From: Angiostrongylus vasorum
Lineage: Eukaryota > Nematoda > Chromadorea > Rhabditida > Metastrongylidae
Direction of reading: 5' to 3'
NCBI GenBank assembly: GCA_018806985.1
Contig: JADANN010000354.1
Coordinates: forward strand, 812,501 to 876,500
DNA: 64,000 nucleotides
The notes beneath the pieces were generated by a model. It had not been told where the DNA came from. It made no database searches and worked only from the letters and a program-made list of their open reading frames with translations. Below are positions 34,870-45,740 of this stretch, piece by piece (positions within the stretch are counted from its first letter, which is position 1; the number at the start of each line of letters is the position of its first letter). Both the position numbers and the translations under genes were made by a program.

Positions 34870-36020
34870 ATTGTTCGATAGTTTCCGATATCGTGGATGT
34901 CACTATTTATGAGCAATAACATGGTTCTGCTGGTCATTCTTTGCAACCATTTGCGACCTGATCATAAAAAGGCAGGTCTAACTAATAGCCACAAATGCTA
35001 GATAGCGCCAATGATGACGGTATTGGAACGACGATCTAAAAGTGCATGGAAAGAAAATGAGCTAGCAAAAATAGTCTGATAACGAGAAGTTAAACGGTCT
35101 CTGACGCTGTTCTTCAAATAGAGACAATCATTAGGCATGTTAAAATCTAAACAGTTCATTTGAACAACTGCTGAGTGCCAGAGAAAAACGAACCTTGGAA
35201 TGAATTTTGCATGTATTTCAGCACCATTCAAATGATACCTTGTGCAAATTTTGACCATTTAGATAACACGCCGAGTCTCGGAACGGAAGACTGACTGCTG
35301 GTTGGCACATCTGCGTTCCTGGTATGACGTGAATGAAGAAGAACTCAACTGTCAAATGTGTTGAAGTAAAAGTCGTGTATAACCGTCCCCGATACTCTTC
35401 TTGATACACCGGTTGTTCTACTGAGTCTCAACGCAAGAGGCTATTTTGATTTTGTAAATGGTGAGCTACATTGAAGTTGCTTGCACTTACGGATCACCGC
35501 AAGCTTCCCAGCACCACAGTTCCTCCACCCCATTTAAAATTTCTATTAAATAAATATACACCAAATATATGCCCAACATGCGTATATGTATGCAACGAGC
35601 GTTTATTTTTTTAAAATAAATCACTTCAGCTGTTACTTCTGTATGCGAGAGTGGTGAGATACGCCATTTACCTAAAACTGCAGAAATTCCACGTCTTAGA
35701 TAGCAAAGCTAAACTCATTAATAATACGTAGCGCCGATTACTATTCATCTTGAATGATGCCGATATGGGAAGTTTCACGTCGCCTTGACGACGACGTCTG
35801 TTGAGGCCATGCGTGGTTGGTAGACGTCTTGGTTGTCATTGCTGTCTGGTGTTGTTTGTCGATGGGTGACGGTGATGCGCTTTTGCCTTCTCTCAGTGCC
35901 TAGACGTATTTTTGTGTAACAGTAGTCTTATACTCGGTGAAAATATTCATAGTATTAAGGAAAGTCAAACTTTCAGGTAAACGCCAAATTAGTCAAAAAC
36001 GCCACTCACCGTGCTCTTAG
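34870..36020. other. Unassigned arm segment (duplicated at 49.69-50.84 kb)
   Basis: Contains minus-strand open frames of 63 codons (35,409-35,218) and 86 codons (35,258-34,998). Their mirror frames are changed by single A/T homopolymer differences. A GC-richer block at 35,770-35,900 is open for about 41 codons on the minus strand (TERRQKRITVTHRQ). No family recognised; may be remnants of a host gene or transposon. Confidence 0.4.
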
Positions 36021-36059
36021 GAGTGGGGCTGCCCGCGTGTTGTTTACGTGGACGGCGAG

Positions 36060-36520
36060 CGAGACCCATCCAGTGGTCAAAAATATCATTTTGAAATAAG
36101 GCGCCCGGTCACGTGTAATAGTGAGGCATTCGTCTTTTTGGTTAATCTTTGGGGTTTTTGAAACTAATCGAAAACACCTCGAGAATGCTGCGCGCTCATG
36201 GTGTTGATAGCTGCGCTAAGATCCGGACAGTCACTTCGAAATCATTGCCATTGCACTCTTGTGCCCTATGTGTACTTAGAGGAGTAGTTTGCCGAATTTT
36301 GACTTTTCCATCCAGACGCTCCTTTATGTGGACACAAAGTGCGCTGCCCGTCTCCCCAATGTATTCCTCACCGCATTCCTTACACAAGACCAAGCATATC
36401 GTACCTGAGCTCATGCTATCCCCCTTCTCTTCCATCAAGACAGATGACACTCGTAGTCTGCCGTCATTCAATCTTTCAGGCTCTGAAGAAGGCGAGACCG
36501 CATAAACGTCAGGAATTATG
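36060..36520 (-). mobile_element. PLE-3: GIY-YIG endonuclease fragment in left arm
   Basis: The minus strand from about 36,471 encodes MSSGTICLVLCKECGEEY then IGETGSALCVHIKERLDG, the GIY-YIG-type core of Penelope-like elements with the CxxC pair before EYIGETG. THRAQECNGNDFEVT follows, then the C-terminal FSISFKNPKINQKDEC block near 36,150. The RT domain is absent. The terminal motif CTGAAGAAGGCGAGACCG (36,483-36,510) sits directly upstream in the opposite orientation. Inserted between RTE-2 pieces. Confidence 0.85.
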
Positions 36521-36649
36521 AATACCGCATTCTAACAACGTCGTTTACACACAACAAGTTAACAGTGAAGTGGACTTTTCATTTGAAATGAGAAGATTTC
36601 TTGACATTTGAACAGGAAATGAGTACCGCAAGTGCAAAACTTATAGAGG

Positions 36650-38215
36650 TCACCCTCGTGGTTTCCTAAAATTCGCTTTAAACGAGCATTTCTGCACAAG
36701 CGGTAGGAATTTTCGAATCGCTGCGTTTACGTTGTAACTGTTCCGTGTGGGCGTCGGAGTGCAAGCATCCTGGTCGTGTAATTGACAAAGCATCGGCGGG
36801 CTTTGAGAGTGTTTTTTCCCAGCCTCTGCAGGTTCGACTATTACTGTTGCTCTTCTCTCTTTGAGATCTTCTTTCATCGCCTCTCTGCATTGTTTTGCAA
36901 GTTCGAACGTAAGTTCGCAGTTGCCTGCAGCTCGTGCGATTCTACGCTGGCGTATCAGCTGGAGAGTTTCTGGAGACAGACGTCTCTTGGTGGCTTTCGA
37001 ACTCTCAGCTTTCACAGCGCTAACGTGAAGATGTTGAATGAGCCAATCGTATTCTTCGTTAATGGTATCGACAACGGCATCTTTCCAACAGCCGACTAAT
37101 AAATTGAGTAAGTCCCAGTCTACACTGGTTTTGGCACTTCGTTTTTTGAATTTAGCGGCTTTTTTCTCCTTTCCGCGAGAAATAGAGTCTTCCACGAAGG
37201 AGGCGGTTTTCTGATCCCGTGTAAAATTTTGGGACAACAACGATATCGAACGCTACGACGTCTTCTTCGTCATAGTCTGATGTCGGCGCGTAAACGATGA
37301 AGATTGTCAAAGCTAGTGTTGATCCACTTCTCTTTAATCGTAAACGTTCGATTCGGTTTGTTAGTTGTTCTAATGAACAGATGATTATGGACAAACCCAT
37401 GTTGACGAGAACTCCGTCGCCGCCAACTCCTCTACTGTCGCATGTTCCGAAGAACAGTTTTCTTCGGTGTTCATAGACGGCGTTGAATGGGTGACGTCGT
37501 CTCGTATTGGCCAGGCCAATGACGTCGTACTTTATCCTTCTCAATTCCATGATCAAGTCTTCTATCGAGGACTCAGATGCAAGCGTGCGTGCACTGTAGG
37601 TACAGATCGTCACCTTAGTTCTTCGCGATCCAGGCAGCTTCCATTGGCCCCTGAGATTTTAGCAGCGTCTCCGCATTCGTACTACCCAATGCTGCCGAAT
37701 TGGGGGCTCTTTTTGGGATAAGGTGAATGAAGCCCGTTTCTTTTACTGTTTCTAGCTTTTTGATACCCACGTATAGCTTACTGGGCTCTGAATGTGGGGG
37801 GCTGGGTATACTCACGGGTAGCTTGCCAGGCCCTACCAGAGTGGACATAGAGGATATTTGTTGGAGACGACTCCTAACCGCCTCCCATATATTTCCCCGT
37901 CATTTGATTGCAGTATTTTGGCCGAATTGACTCGTAGAATACAATCCGCATAAGCGAAAACCCAGCCACACACGCATGCATGAACACGCCTCTCAAATAC
38001 AGAAAGTATGTGAGAAATCGGCGCAGCAGAAACAAGGAGTCCATCCCCTTGATCCACCTGTGTCTCAGTGAAACATACGTTCGCTTTTGGTCCGCGATTA
38101 ACCCCCTATCTGCCACCTGGGGACGCGCTACGTAGCCTCGCGACTAACCGGCTCCAGATCCCTCATATGAGGAAGCTCTGTGGGTTCTACTACAACACAT
38201 CAATATTGTACAGTG
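36650..38215 (-). mobile_element. RTE-2 5' region, endonuclease and linker in left arm
   Basis: The minus strand from about 38,215: 5' leader shared with 60.9 kb, then from 37,613 a 153-codon frame that is APE-endonuclease-like at the start (TICTYSARTLASESS, DVIGLANTRRRH, GVGGDGVLVN, IFIVYAPTSDYDEED). It then jumps to VVVPKFYTGSENRLLRGRL. The segment that should hold GDFN and RRWTW-type motifs is deleted, and the usual SDH is SEN. A second frame from 37,240 gives the linker up to FKANFRKPRG (36,650). Endonuclease-dead. The mirror copy is at 47.49-49.06 kb. Confidence 0.85.
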
Positions 38216-38224
38216 GACTCCACG

Positions 38225-38470
38225 ATGATGCTGATGCTACCTAGGACGATCGCCTTAAGGTCGGGCGGACGTATTCGTAACTAAAGTCAATCAGCCGTGC
38301 TGCCAGCTGCCGATATTTTACAGACAACGGAATGGGACTCGCCACTATGTGCGCATCAAGTCACCACCATGGATGACGATTACAAACAAAGAAACGACTG
38401 GAAAATCTGCTGGCTTCCATATAACTTGTTGAGAAGGCAGTCGAAATACCCTAATATCCAAGCGTGTTTA
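38225..38470 (+). mobile_element. RTE-1 3' end fragment in left arm
   Basis: Plus-strand match to the last ~250 bp of RTE-1 (GGTCGGGCGGACGTATTCG, then CAAAGAAACGACTGGAAAAT and CCTAATATCCAAGCG at the tail). It lies back to back with the RTE-2 leader. The mirror is at 47,237-47,482, minus. Confidence 0.7.
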
Positions 38471-38474
38471 GACT

Positions 38475-39540
38475 ATACACTGCGAGAAAAAATTGCCTCA
38501 TGGTGAATAAACCTTGGATTTCTATGAATGTCCAGTTGTACTGTAAAGTGGTATCTCCCAACTTGAAACTCTGTTTTAAATTTATAGTTCATGTAAGATA
38601 CATGTAAAGATATAAAGATCAGGTGCTGTGGTGAGAACCGACAAGATTCTGTTAGCGCCTAATTGGAACCTTACATAGGCCAAATACTGGAACAAAAATC
38701 GTCCAGTAGTGCTTTTTTCATCTCAATTCTTTGAAATTGACCTTTTCCCAATATTTTAACTTATTTCTGTGCACTACAGAGAAGTAAACAGTGTTGTCAA
38801 AAAAACAGAGGGTCCCATCGATTCAAAACTTTACATAACATTTGCTTAAAATGGTCGTATTTAACTGAGACTGGATTATTTGTTTCCGTTCAAGAGGTTA
38901 CAAATGGTTGATACAAATTCTTTATTGTGGCTAACGTTTCGGCGTCTTCGACTTCTTCAGAGCAGCACTGACTCCAGTTTCGTGTCCATAGTTGCTCATT
39001 CTTGCAAACATATGCTTCGTTGTCGGATCGAGTCGAATCCAGAGCATTGCAGGCCCGCTTGAATGAAGTAACTGTATTCAGCAAATCCTTAAAAAGTAAG
39101 AACAGCATCTACGCATTCCACATGGCTAATTAAGATTTTGTTTTTCTTTTGAGATTTGTACCTTCAAATGGGCAGATTCATTTTTTTACCACTACTCCGA
39201 CGTTAATGTAGGCAGGATATATTCAAAATGCAAAGTCGAAATGACGGTTGCATAGTGATCGCACTGTATGTTTTATTGAGCACTTTTCTGAATGAGTGAC
39301 TGCATGTTCTCACAAAATCAGTCGATTTTCATGCATGATGGAACTTCTTTTGATGTTGGGCTGCTGACAATGGTGGTTGTAGTGGTATGAAATAACAACG
39401 AATAATAAAAAACGAAAGATGTTTAGGTAAATGAAATAAAAACTGCATAGAAGCACATGAAAAATCATATCAGTAAAACGTGTAATGAACTCTGAAATCA
39501 CAAGGTACTTACACAGCTGCGCTCCTGCAACCGGCACAGT
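38475..39540. other. Arm segment with PLE-type terminal motif, no gene
   Basis: The minus strand at 38,960-38,932 carries CTGAAGAAGTCGAAGACGCC followed by GAAACGTTAG, within a 72-codon open frame (39,108-38,890) that looks incidental. Outside it the DNA is AT-rich. On the minus strand a GTAAGTACC 5' splice-like site at about 39,512 follows the Y-box region, so this may include former intron. Mirror 46,167-47,235. Confidence 0.45.
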
Positions 39541-39566
39541 TGACATTCCACTAACTGTGCCAGTGT

Positions 39567-40262
39567 TCATCTGCGCATCCTTTCCTCATTCGGACCAATG
39601 GCGTATGTCAGCCCTTGGGTCTTCGCTTCCAGACCTATTCGAAGCATGTATTTTATGTTGATGTCGGAAACGACGGTTATAATAGTTGTTGCGCCGTCTT
39701 GCGTTGGTGAACTTTCCAATGATGGTGCCCTCCACATTTGTGATCGTCTCAACACCTTTGATATCCACATCCTTGATAATTTCATTTACTTGCGACTGAC
39801 TATTACGACGCGGATGGAAGCGTCGATCCTGTCTTCTACCGCGCATTGGCATTTTCTGCCATTCATCCTCATCGTTTGTTGTTTTGGCGTGATCACATTT
39901 GGCTCCACTCTTTCTATCAGTGGTGCCGTTTTCATGCAGTAAGTGATATCGAGGTGGGTGGAAACGTTACAAGAGCACCCACTGATACCTAGAGGCTCTC
40001 ACGTTCCCACCGTTTGGTTCCATGACATCCGATGCGTATGGGTCCTCTCAACACCGACAATATCGAGTTCTACCGTTTCATCTCAGCCAATGTAGACGGA
40101 CAAAATATTCTCCTTTGTGATTTCGAAATAGCACTGTGGCGCAAAAAGATGCCTGCCTTGCCATTTGCACGTGAAATATGACCTACAACTGCTACATGTT
40201 GACGAAGGATGAAATACCACATCACTCGACCTCTCAAGTCAATCTCTTTCACTTCGACTTCT
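39567..40262 (-). pseudogene. Y-box (cold-shock domain) protein pseudogene, CEY-like
   Basis: Minus strand. The N-terminal part matches the cold-shock fold of Y-box RNA-binding proteins: GRVMWYFILR for the first strand (VKWYxVLR in nematode Y-box proteins), HISRANGKAGIFLRHSAI for the RNP region, SKS, then STLAE. After a +1 shift comes ETVELDIV, and after another shift EPNGGNVRASRYQ, equivalent to the conserved NVTGP..GSKYA end. A stop and then an Arg-rich tail follow: DEDEWQKMPMRGRRQDRRF, RRNSQSQ, RRRNNYYNRRFRHQ. Y-box proteins bind mRNA and regulate its translation and stability. At least two frameshifts and one stop make this copy non-functional. No intron interrupts the domain. Its last ~380 bp belong to the inverted duplication. 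Confidence 0.7.
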
Positions 40263-40435
40263 GTTCCTCTTCTTTAATACGACGTCGTTGCTCATCTCGT
40301 ATGCGAGTCAGTCACCGCTTATGACGTTAGTTCTTGCCAACAGTGGTCGTTGCTCTCCTAACTATCATGTTTTTTCCATCCTTCGTCGCTTCGAATTTTC
40401 CTTCGGGGCTTCTCTGGCCAATTCGACAGGCATTA

Positions 40436-40618
40436 TCGGCATCGGTGGAGCTCGCACGCACCCTAGAGATTTCCGCTAGCGAACATCGATGGAGATCGTA
40501 CGCACCCTGGAGACTTCCACTAGCGAGTACATACGCTGAGATCGTACGGATCCTGTAGATTCCCACTAGCGAACATCGATGGAGATCGTATGCACCCTAA
40601 AGAATTCCACTAGCGAGT
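40436..40618. repeat. Tandem repeat, four units of 44-46 bp
   Basis: Units end in CCACTAGC or CCGCTAGC. Units 2 (40,481-40,524) and 4 (40,571-40,614) are nearly identical and share GAACATCGATGGAGATCGTA. Unit 3 (46 bp) differs, giving a 90-bp higher-order period. Unit 1 is the most diverged. It lies just upstream, on the minus strand, of the Y-box pseudogene. Confidence 0.85.
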
Positions 40619-40624
40619 AATGTG

Positions 40625-41860
40625 TCAAACCAATTCAATACATTTGTGTAAATAATATATAATGGCAAATTCTCATGTGCTAATCTAGAAAATAGTGAGA
40701 CTTCTTTAGGTTTATGATCGGAAATTATAATTATATTAAACTACATTAGGAATTTTAGAGCAGCGACAAATATCTCGGTTTCGGGGTTGATGGGGTGTAC
40801 ACCGAACAGCACCCTCTGGGACTAACTACTAGATACAGTGACATATTTCATCCACGTCGACCAGATGTGTTCGTATTTCTTAGCTATAGACCACATTTAG
40901 TTATCTAAATACCCGCTTTCCAGTTCCTCATACAGTTCGTCTTTCTTCTCCTTCTTCTCAACTAGTAATGCGCTGCCACTCTTCTTTCGAAAGAGAATAA
41001 GCCCCCCATCCTTTGCTGCACTTTTTGCTAGTACAGGCCGTTCTAAGTAAAAGTTTGGAAAATTTATGGATGCTAATGGAAATTCATTTATGGATTTGAT
41101 TGGGAACGAGACTGCTTTCGAATTTCATTCAAGTCGCTCTCCAGCCGTTCGTTTCCAGAAGAAGTCGCTCTCCAAACTAGAGGATATTTTGCACAAACTC
41201 AGACTAAATTGTGGTCAAAATGGTCAATGAAGGGGTGGATGCAGTCAAATGCGGCCAGTAGAGTCAACAGTCAGTACTGAAAGAAATTTCGCCAAATTTA
41301 TGTCAACGAAATTTTAAAAAAACAGTTTGTTTTAACCAAAAATTGAAAGAACTTAAAGATCCCATGCCTGTGACATCTCTCCATACCTGCTGCGCGGGTT
41401 CGAGAAGTTCTATCAACTGACTCGCTTCCTCGCACCCATAATCCATGCAACGCGGCCAGCCGATGTTCGAGAAGGCGAATCTAGAACAGAATTGGTGGAT
41501 TGACTTATCCCTAGTGCAACAAAGTGTCCGTAAAATCAAAGCAGCCCACCGGCTTGTGATTCCTCCCACGGATGTTGTCGTCTTAGTTCCAGACGAGTAC
41601 CTTGTTGTTCCAACCATTGATCGGTGGCAGCTCAGCGGTCCATGTTGCGACGTACCGATGCAACTCGTCTGGAGGGAAGGGTGGGTCGAATGAGAACCTC
41701 ACTCACTAGCGCCCCTTTTATAGTGAGCGGTTGCTGACGAGTCACTATCAATCAATCGGGAATCGATACGAGTGCCCGCACGAGAACGCTACGTGTCAGA
41801 CACGTTACATGTCAGAATGCATGGTTCGTGTTCAGTGAAAGACCAGTAAGATCGTGTTCT
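40625..41860. other. Unassigned spacer sequence
   Basis: AT-rich to about 41,350, then a GC-richer block (41,370-41,800) open for 104 codons on the minus strand (41,617-41,303) and 82 codons on the plus strand (41,445-41,693). No motif decides the strand. It may be leader sequence of the downstream RTE-2b. Confidence 0.4.
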
Positions 41861-41869
41861 TGTTCGAGA

Positions 41870-42890
41870 ATGGTGGTCGCTGCGTCAATATTCTTGTTGT
41901 TTTGATCTGCAAACTCACCATTCCAGTCACGCCAAATAGGATTCACAAAACACTGGACGAAGCACATCAATGTGAGCAAGCACGGTTGAAGGAAGGATTC
42001 AGTACTATGGACAACATCCATACCATGGACCTATAGCCAAGACTCCCTTCAAGTATAGCGAGAGTGCAAACGACGCTCCGTCTCACTTTTATTGATTTGA
42101 ACGAAGCTTTTTGGCTCAGTTTAGATGGAAGTAGTCATAGAAACCCTGGACCACCAGGGCTTCCTACTCAGTGTACAATGAATGATTCATCGTGAACTGT
42201 GTAAAATTTCACAACCCAATGTCACCATTCTATGACGATGCCAACAACCTCATCAAAAAAGGGATTAGTCAAAGCGACACCATCTCGTCAAAATTATTTA
42301 CTGTCGCCCTCGAGAACGTCATGCAAACGCTGGAGCGGGACAACATGGGAATGAGAACCGATGATTGGCAATTGAACCTTCTTCACTTTGCTGATGACGT
42401 CGTTTTTTTAACACCAAGCATTAGCCAAGCGGACCGAATGCTTGCCGAATTTGATGAAACCTATGGAAAGGTTAGTGTTCGACTGAATCTCAGAAAGAAC
42501 ATTGTCCATAAGAAACAGATTTGTTCTCTATGAGCCATTCACGCTCACGAAAAAAGAATATCGCAGAATACTCCACTTACGTCTATCCTGGTTGGCAATC
42601 AAAATAATGAACTAGCCCCAGATTTGAGCAGAGGGATACAATCGACGTGGGAGCTTTCAAGAGCGTCAGGAATGTAGTGAGGAGAATAAAGACGAGTGAC
42701 TCCGTGCCCACACTTCCAACTTCACGATTCTTACTGCCCCTAAAGTACGATAAAAGACAACGCGCAGTCGAAGGTCGATACTCGGATTATCCCTTATCCC
42801 GCAGGCGAAGGAAAGGATCCGAATCCCCTATCGACGTCAGCGATCAAAAAAGGGCGGGACACGTAGAGAATGTTCATCATAAACATGTTA
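41870..42890 (+). mobile_element. RTE-2b reverse transcriptase fragment
   Basis: Plus-strand homology to RTE-2a from RIHKTLDEAHQCEQARLKEGF (about 41,940) through LTFIDLNEAF (motif A, about 42,085). It continues with GISQSDTISSKLFTVALENV (motif B) and LLHFADDVVFLTPS (motif C FADD intact, about 42,385), to the thumb and a partial C-terminus (HLFD-like region lost). The 113-codon frame 42,192-42,533 is the best-preserved part. 5' truncated, no endonuclease. The symmetry axis of the inverted duplication (about 42,853) falls at its 3' end. Confidence 0.85.
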
Positions 42891-43069
42891 ATCATAACTA
42901 GGAGACCTTCCAGGCTCTGAAGAAAGCGATACTGCCGATGCATCAGCTACTGTTCTATTGTATTGTGTTTTTTCTATGGAAGTAAATGTATGCTGTATAA
43001 CAACCTCGCGATTTCTGAACAAGAAAACGACGCATTCATATTCCAGTGCCGAGGTTAGCACCAGCAAAA

Positions 43070-44225
43070 TATTTTCGACTTGTGAAAGAAGCACTGTCAC
43101 TAAGACAAAAGATCGTCTTAGCTAGACAGCAAATCAACTTTCTCCGCCGCAGTTTTCAACATCGAATCGTGCCGAAGTCTATAAAACGAAAGCGACTTCA
43201 CGAGATATGTGGTCAACCATAAGACAGCCAACAAGTACGAGGCATTGAAATGAAACTACTTTGAGCTGCACAACGAAGTAAGCAGAACAAGATGTTTGCT
43301 AGAATGAAGAAGTGTGCGACCAAGGAACACTTTTTGTGCTTTGTACATGGATCGCCTTAAAACGAGAATAGTTGGCGGTTCAATATTGATATGCGATTCT
43401 GTTAAGTCTGATGCCAAAATAACCTTACAACGAAAATTCGAAAATCTTTTGAGTAATTCACATGTCTCAGCTTCAAGAAACAATCGCAAACAAATTCTTT
43501 ACGCTTCTGATAATAGTCAAAATAGGGTTGATAATGCACCAAGAACATCTAGAGTCACCGTACTTGGAGACATGACCTTACCTGAGAACGCACACTCACT
43601 TCTAGAATTGGGTCCAAGTTTTTCACCATCACAACCCATTTCTAAAGTAACTGTGCGTAGGACTGTATGCAGCTTGTATGAACTTCAAGATCGACTCCGC
43701 TGTAAGGCCAAAGAAGAAGTATTAAACAGAAATGAAAACGAAGAAATGGCGCTATTACCACCATCTCCTTTCCCCAGAGCGTTCTTCAGACAGCAGGACT
43801 CCAATGTCGAAATTCACACAAGGTTTCGCATTTTTTTCGGACTACGTTCTCAAAACCCTTGTGCACTATCGCGATAGAAAGTATGTCTCTAACCTCACAG
43901 CTGCGCAAAAGTGTGGTATGCGAGAAATGAGAGAAATAGTAAATTCGAAGACCATTAGACCATCAGTTAGTGAAAAAAGGGGGACAGTTCGTAGCTATTC
44001 CTTGGCAGTTAGATGTTAAGATAACGGAGGAACATCTTAGTGATGTTACCTTTTATCGCCCATGGTCTGAAAAGGAATACAAAAGACAATACCGAAAACT
44101 TAACAACGAATGGATCGCAGTAGCAAAGGCGGCGGGCTTAAAACCATCCGTTATTTCTCATTTTAAAGTAGATCGACCAACATGTCCCGTTTATACTTAC
44201 GTATTAAAACACATAAGTTAGTATC
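43070..44225 (+). pseudogene. PLE-4 N-terminal region
   Basis: Frames read LARQQINFLRRSFQHRIVPK (about 43,115), then from 43,314 a 188-codon frame containing TVLGDMTLPENAHSLLELG and PSFSPS. The segment FVAIPWQLDVKITEEHLSDV..FYRPW (43,970-44,221) follows, equivalent to the PLE block before RT motif 1. Shifts occur near 43,310, 43,850 and 43,970. No catalytic residues here; likely RNA binding and RT N-terminal extension, by family analogy. Confidence 0.8.
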
Positions 44226-44254
44226 AGCTGATGATCTCGCGTCTGCCAACCCTC

Positions 44255-45125
44255 TACTCTATAAGGTTAGACCCATTATCAACTGTGTAGACGGGCCAAG
44301 GGATTGAATAACATAATTTCTAAGCCGAATACTTAACCAACTGCTTAGCCATATTCCAGCTCACCTCACGAACACCAAAATATTCCTAGAAAGTCTGCGT
44401 AACGCGTCTCCTAACAATGCTTACGTGATGGAGTTATTCGACGTTTCCGCACCTTACATCAACGTATCGAATGACTCCGCTGTGCAAGCCATCCAAGAAC
44501 TTCTTGTTGAACATCAAGGAGGAATACATATGCATAGCTTGCATATTCAGCAGCTTATGGCTCTCTTTAAAAAGTGCCCAAATTGCTTGATCTTCAAATG
44601 GTGTGCGAAATATTACACGCAAATGGGAGGGCTGGCAATGGGACAGCTATTGGCACCAACTCTCGCCATTGTGTTCATGTCTAAAACAGAAGCCCCGGTT
44701 ATCGATCTCCGGCCGTTACTCTACTGCAGATATATAGATGATTGTTTTGTCATCTTCTCGAAAAATGCTTTGAATTATTGAATGAGCAGTCTGAGTATAC
44801 TAACTTCACTCGAGAGAAACCGAAGGAGATCTGCCTTCCATTTCTTAACGTTCAAATCAGCTTATCAAGTAGCAGCTATATGAAAAAATGGTACCGAAAA
44901 CGAAGTAATAAAAACATCCTGGTCCATGTCCTCTCTTCCCACCCTTCACACACAAAGAGTGTGCTTGTGAAAAATATGTTTCGAACAGCCACCTCTGTGT
45001 GCACAACCAGGGAACTAAAGGAAGAATCGTGCGACTTGGCTCGGCAAATAGCCATATCCAATGGCTACGAAGTAGTTACCGCACAAGATAAGTTTCGAAG
45101 TGAAGAGACGGTTTGGCCGAAATAA
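44255..45125 (+). pseudogene. PLE-4 reverse transcriptase domain
   Basis: Begins LYKVRPIINCVDGPRD* (in-frame stop near 44,308), then IPAHLTNTKIFLESLRN, MELFDVSAPYINV with the palm Asp (about 44,440), GGLAMGQLLAPTLA (about 44,630) and LLYCRYIDDCFVIFS with the YIDD catalytic motif intact (about 44,735). A shift at about 44,770 leads to FELLNEQSEYTNFT, LPFLNVQISL, and the thumb KWYRKRSNKNILVH to ARQIAISNGYEVV. The core catalytic motifs are conserved although the frame is broken. Confidence 0.88.
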
Positions 45126-45249
45126 AAATCCCGTTTATTCTGTCCTTTATTAGCGATGAAATAAGTGTAGCGATGAAGCGATGCTTAAGAAGGGAGGGTC
45201 TAGAGGAATCGGTAGCGATAGCTGAAATACCACCGGCTACTCTACGTCG

Positions 45250-45700
45250 TCAGTTAGTTCGTAACCGCTTGCATTATGGTCTACGTGAAACAACAAATTG
45301 AGTAATTTTCCCTTCCGGCAGGGAGGTGATTGCATGAGTTCAGGTAAGATATGGCTGATCTCTTGCAGTGATTGCGAAGATGAATATATTGGCAAAACGG
45401 GCAGACCCTTGTGTATCCGTTCAAAAGAACACCAAGATGGCAAACGAAAAAGTAAGACAATGTACCTCAATAGGCACGGAAAGGATACAAAAGCATAGCG
45501 GAGACGATTTTGAAGCTAAATGTCAACATCCTCGCACAGGAGACTGAAACACCAACGCGCAAACTCCTTGAGGCTTTTTGGATAAGTGCCAAAAACCCCC
45601 CACAATGAATAGCAGAGAGGAAGGCATAGAGGTCAGACGAGACAAGGTTTCGTATGTTCGCATCAATTTTGATGTGGGAAGCGTAGGCATCAAACATATG
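45250..45700 (+). pseudogene. PLE-4 GIY-YIG endonuclease and C-terminus
   Basis: From about 45,330: GDCMSSGKIWLISCSDCEDE then YIGKTGRPLCIRSKEHQDGK. CxxC, YIGKTG and the Arg region define the PLE-type GIY-YIG domain, which cleaves target DNA. The frame ends at 45,498. In the next frame GDDFEAK and an AKNPTMNSREEGIEV-like block correspond to the conserved FKNPKxNxKEE tail of the other copies. Length is normal for the domain. No RIxEH (here RSKEH), a likely weakening substitution. Confidence 0.85.
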
Positions 45701-45740
45701 CGACTATAATCAGCTGCTCTAATCTTTCCCAATAGAAGTC

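Larger units (their letters stand above)
34025..39932 (+). repeat. Left arm of large inverted duplication
   Basis: Reverse-complement equivalent of 45,741-51,682; paired positions sum to about 85,707 throughout. Segments compared at both ends and at several interior points differ by scattered single bases and homopolymer-length changes, except the innermost ~400 bp, which is clearly more diverged. The outer border is exact: the shared ATATCAC at 34,025-34,031 pairs with GTGATAT ending at 51,682, after which the flanks are unrelated. Contents from the outside in: RTE-2 RT fragment, unassigned 1.3 kb, PLE-3 fragment, RTE-2 endonuclease region, RTE-1 3' end, unassigned DNA, Y-box terminal region. 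Confidence 0.95.
42900..45720 (+). mobile_element. Penelope-like element, most complete copy (PLE-4)
   Basis: PLEs are retroelements with an RT related to telomerase and, in canonical forms, a C-terminal GIY-YIG endonuclease. This copy has a terminal motif (CTGAAGAAAGCGATACTGCC, 42,917-42,944, same orientation), an N-terminal region, RT, linker and GIY-YIG in canonical order, ending near 45,720 against the right arm. Frameshifts and an in-frame stop break the polyprotein into at least five frames. All other PLE pieces in the window align to parts of it. Confidence 0.9.

Noticed and set aside
39598..39942. 114-codon plus-strand frame in left arm and 131-codon minus-strand counterpart at right (45,739-46,134)
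   Set aside because: Antisense shadows of the Y-box tail, which has the Arg-rich composition and extends from the cold-shock domain.
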